6,544 nt of DNA from an uncultured Bacteroidota bacterium. Its GTDB lineage: Bacteria > Bacteroidota > Bacteroidia > Bacteroidales > SZUA-534. The notes beneath the pieces are model-generated. The model did not search any database. It was not told the origin of the DNA and was given only the letters and a program-made list of their open reading frames with translations. The position numbers and the translations under genes were made by a program. Of this stretch, positions 6,241 to 6,544 are shown piece after piece (within the stretch, counting starts at the first letter, position 1; each line of letters opens with the position of its first letter). The stretch lies in NCBI GenBank assembly GCA_937899145.1, contig CALBPW010000473.1, positions 1-6,544 on the forward strand, written 5' to 3'.

Positions 6241-6544
6241 ATGGCTAGATATATTGGACCAAAATCGAAAATTGCAAGAAAATTTGGTGAGCCTATTTAC
6301 GGGCCTGATAAATACTTGGATAGAAAAAACTTTCCTCCAGGTCAACACGGTCTGAACAAAAAGAGAAACAAATCATCAGAGTATGGTACTCAGTTGGCTG
6401 AAAAACAAAAAGTCAAATACACATACGGTGTATTAGAGCGTCAGTTTGCTAACTTATTTGCTAAAGCACAACGTAGCAAAGGTATTACTGGTGTTGTTTT
6501 ACTTCAATTGCTTGAGTCGAGATTAGACAATGTGGTTTATCAGA
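6241..6544 (+). CDS. rpsD: 30S ribosomal protein S4, 5' part (cut by window end)
   Basis: S4 is a primary 16S rRNA binder that nucleates 30S body assembly, lines the mRNA entry tunnel with S3 and S5, and in enterobacteria represses the alpha operon. The window holds 101 codons of an expected ~200. The start [20 protein letters not shown] is typical, with the following [20 protein letters not shown] loop and the [19 protein letters not shown] segment; the last residues [15 protein letters not shown] enter the S4 RNA-binding domain. No zinc-binding cysteine cluster is seen near the N-terminus, so this is the zinc-free form. The frame is open to the end of the window. rpoA probably follows. Confidence 0.97.
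   Translation, partial: MARYIGPKSKIARKFGEPIYGPDKYLDRKNFPPGQHGLNKKRNKSSEYGTQLAEKQKVKYTYGVLERQFANLFAKAQRSKGITGVVLLQLLESRLDNVVYQ

Noticed and set aside
1024..6241. Missing Shine-Dalgarno sequences before nearly every start
   Set aside because: Not an anomaly: Bacteroidota typically use A/T-rich, SD-free initiation regions, especially before ribosomal genes.

Overview
Most of this window (about 815 to the end) is a run of ribosomal-protein genes with secY and infA, the distal spc operon and the start of the alpha operon: rpsN (5'-damaged), rpsH, rplF, rplR, rpsE, rpmD, rplO, secY, infA, rpmJ, rpsM, rpsK, rpsD (cut by the window end). All are on the + strand and closely packed. Protein sequences, the zinc-free forms of S14 and L36, low GC and the absence of Shine-Dalgarno sequences before the start codons all point to a Bacteroidota (Bacteroidales-like) bacterium. 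The genes are intact and ordinary except rpsN. There is no map gene between secY and infA; a 169-base non-coding gap lies there.

The first ~815 bases do not belong to that operon. Bases 1 to about 165 read on the - strand as an internal piece of a Wzx/PST-type polysaccharide flippase. Bases from about 158 to about 817 read on the + strand as one continuous protein, provided TAG is decoded as an amino acid: the frame has five TAG codons but no TAA or TGA. The translation looks like a tailed-phage portal protein, and reading TAG as glutamine gives a natural sequence. This is the behaviour known from some crAss-like phages of gut Bacteroidales, which use a TAG-to-Gln code.

The phage frame runs straight into rpsN, replacing the first ~20 codons of an essential gene, and its other end runs straight into the flippase. 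The simplest reading is a contig end stitched from three unrelated molecules (flippase gene, recoded phage, ribosomal operon); a real insertion is possible but less likely. The phage piece is the most interesting content, and standard-code gene calling would miss it completely.

The operon genes supply 30S proteins (S14, S8, S5, S13, S11, S4), 50S proteins (L6, L18, L30, L15, L36), the SecY translocon channel and initiation factor IF-1, so the block couples ribosome assembly, translation initiation and membrane protein export.
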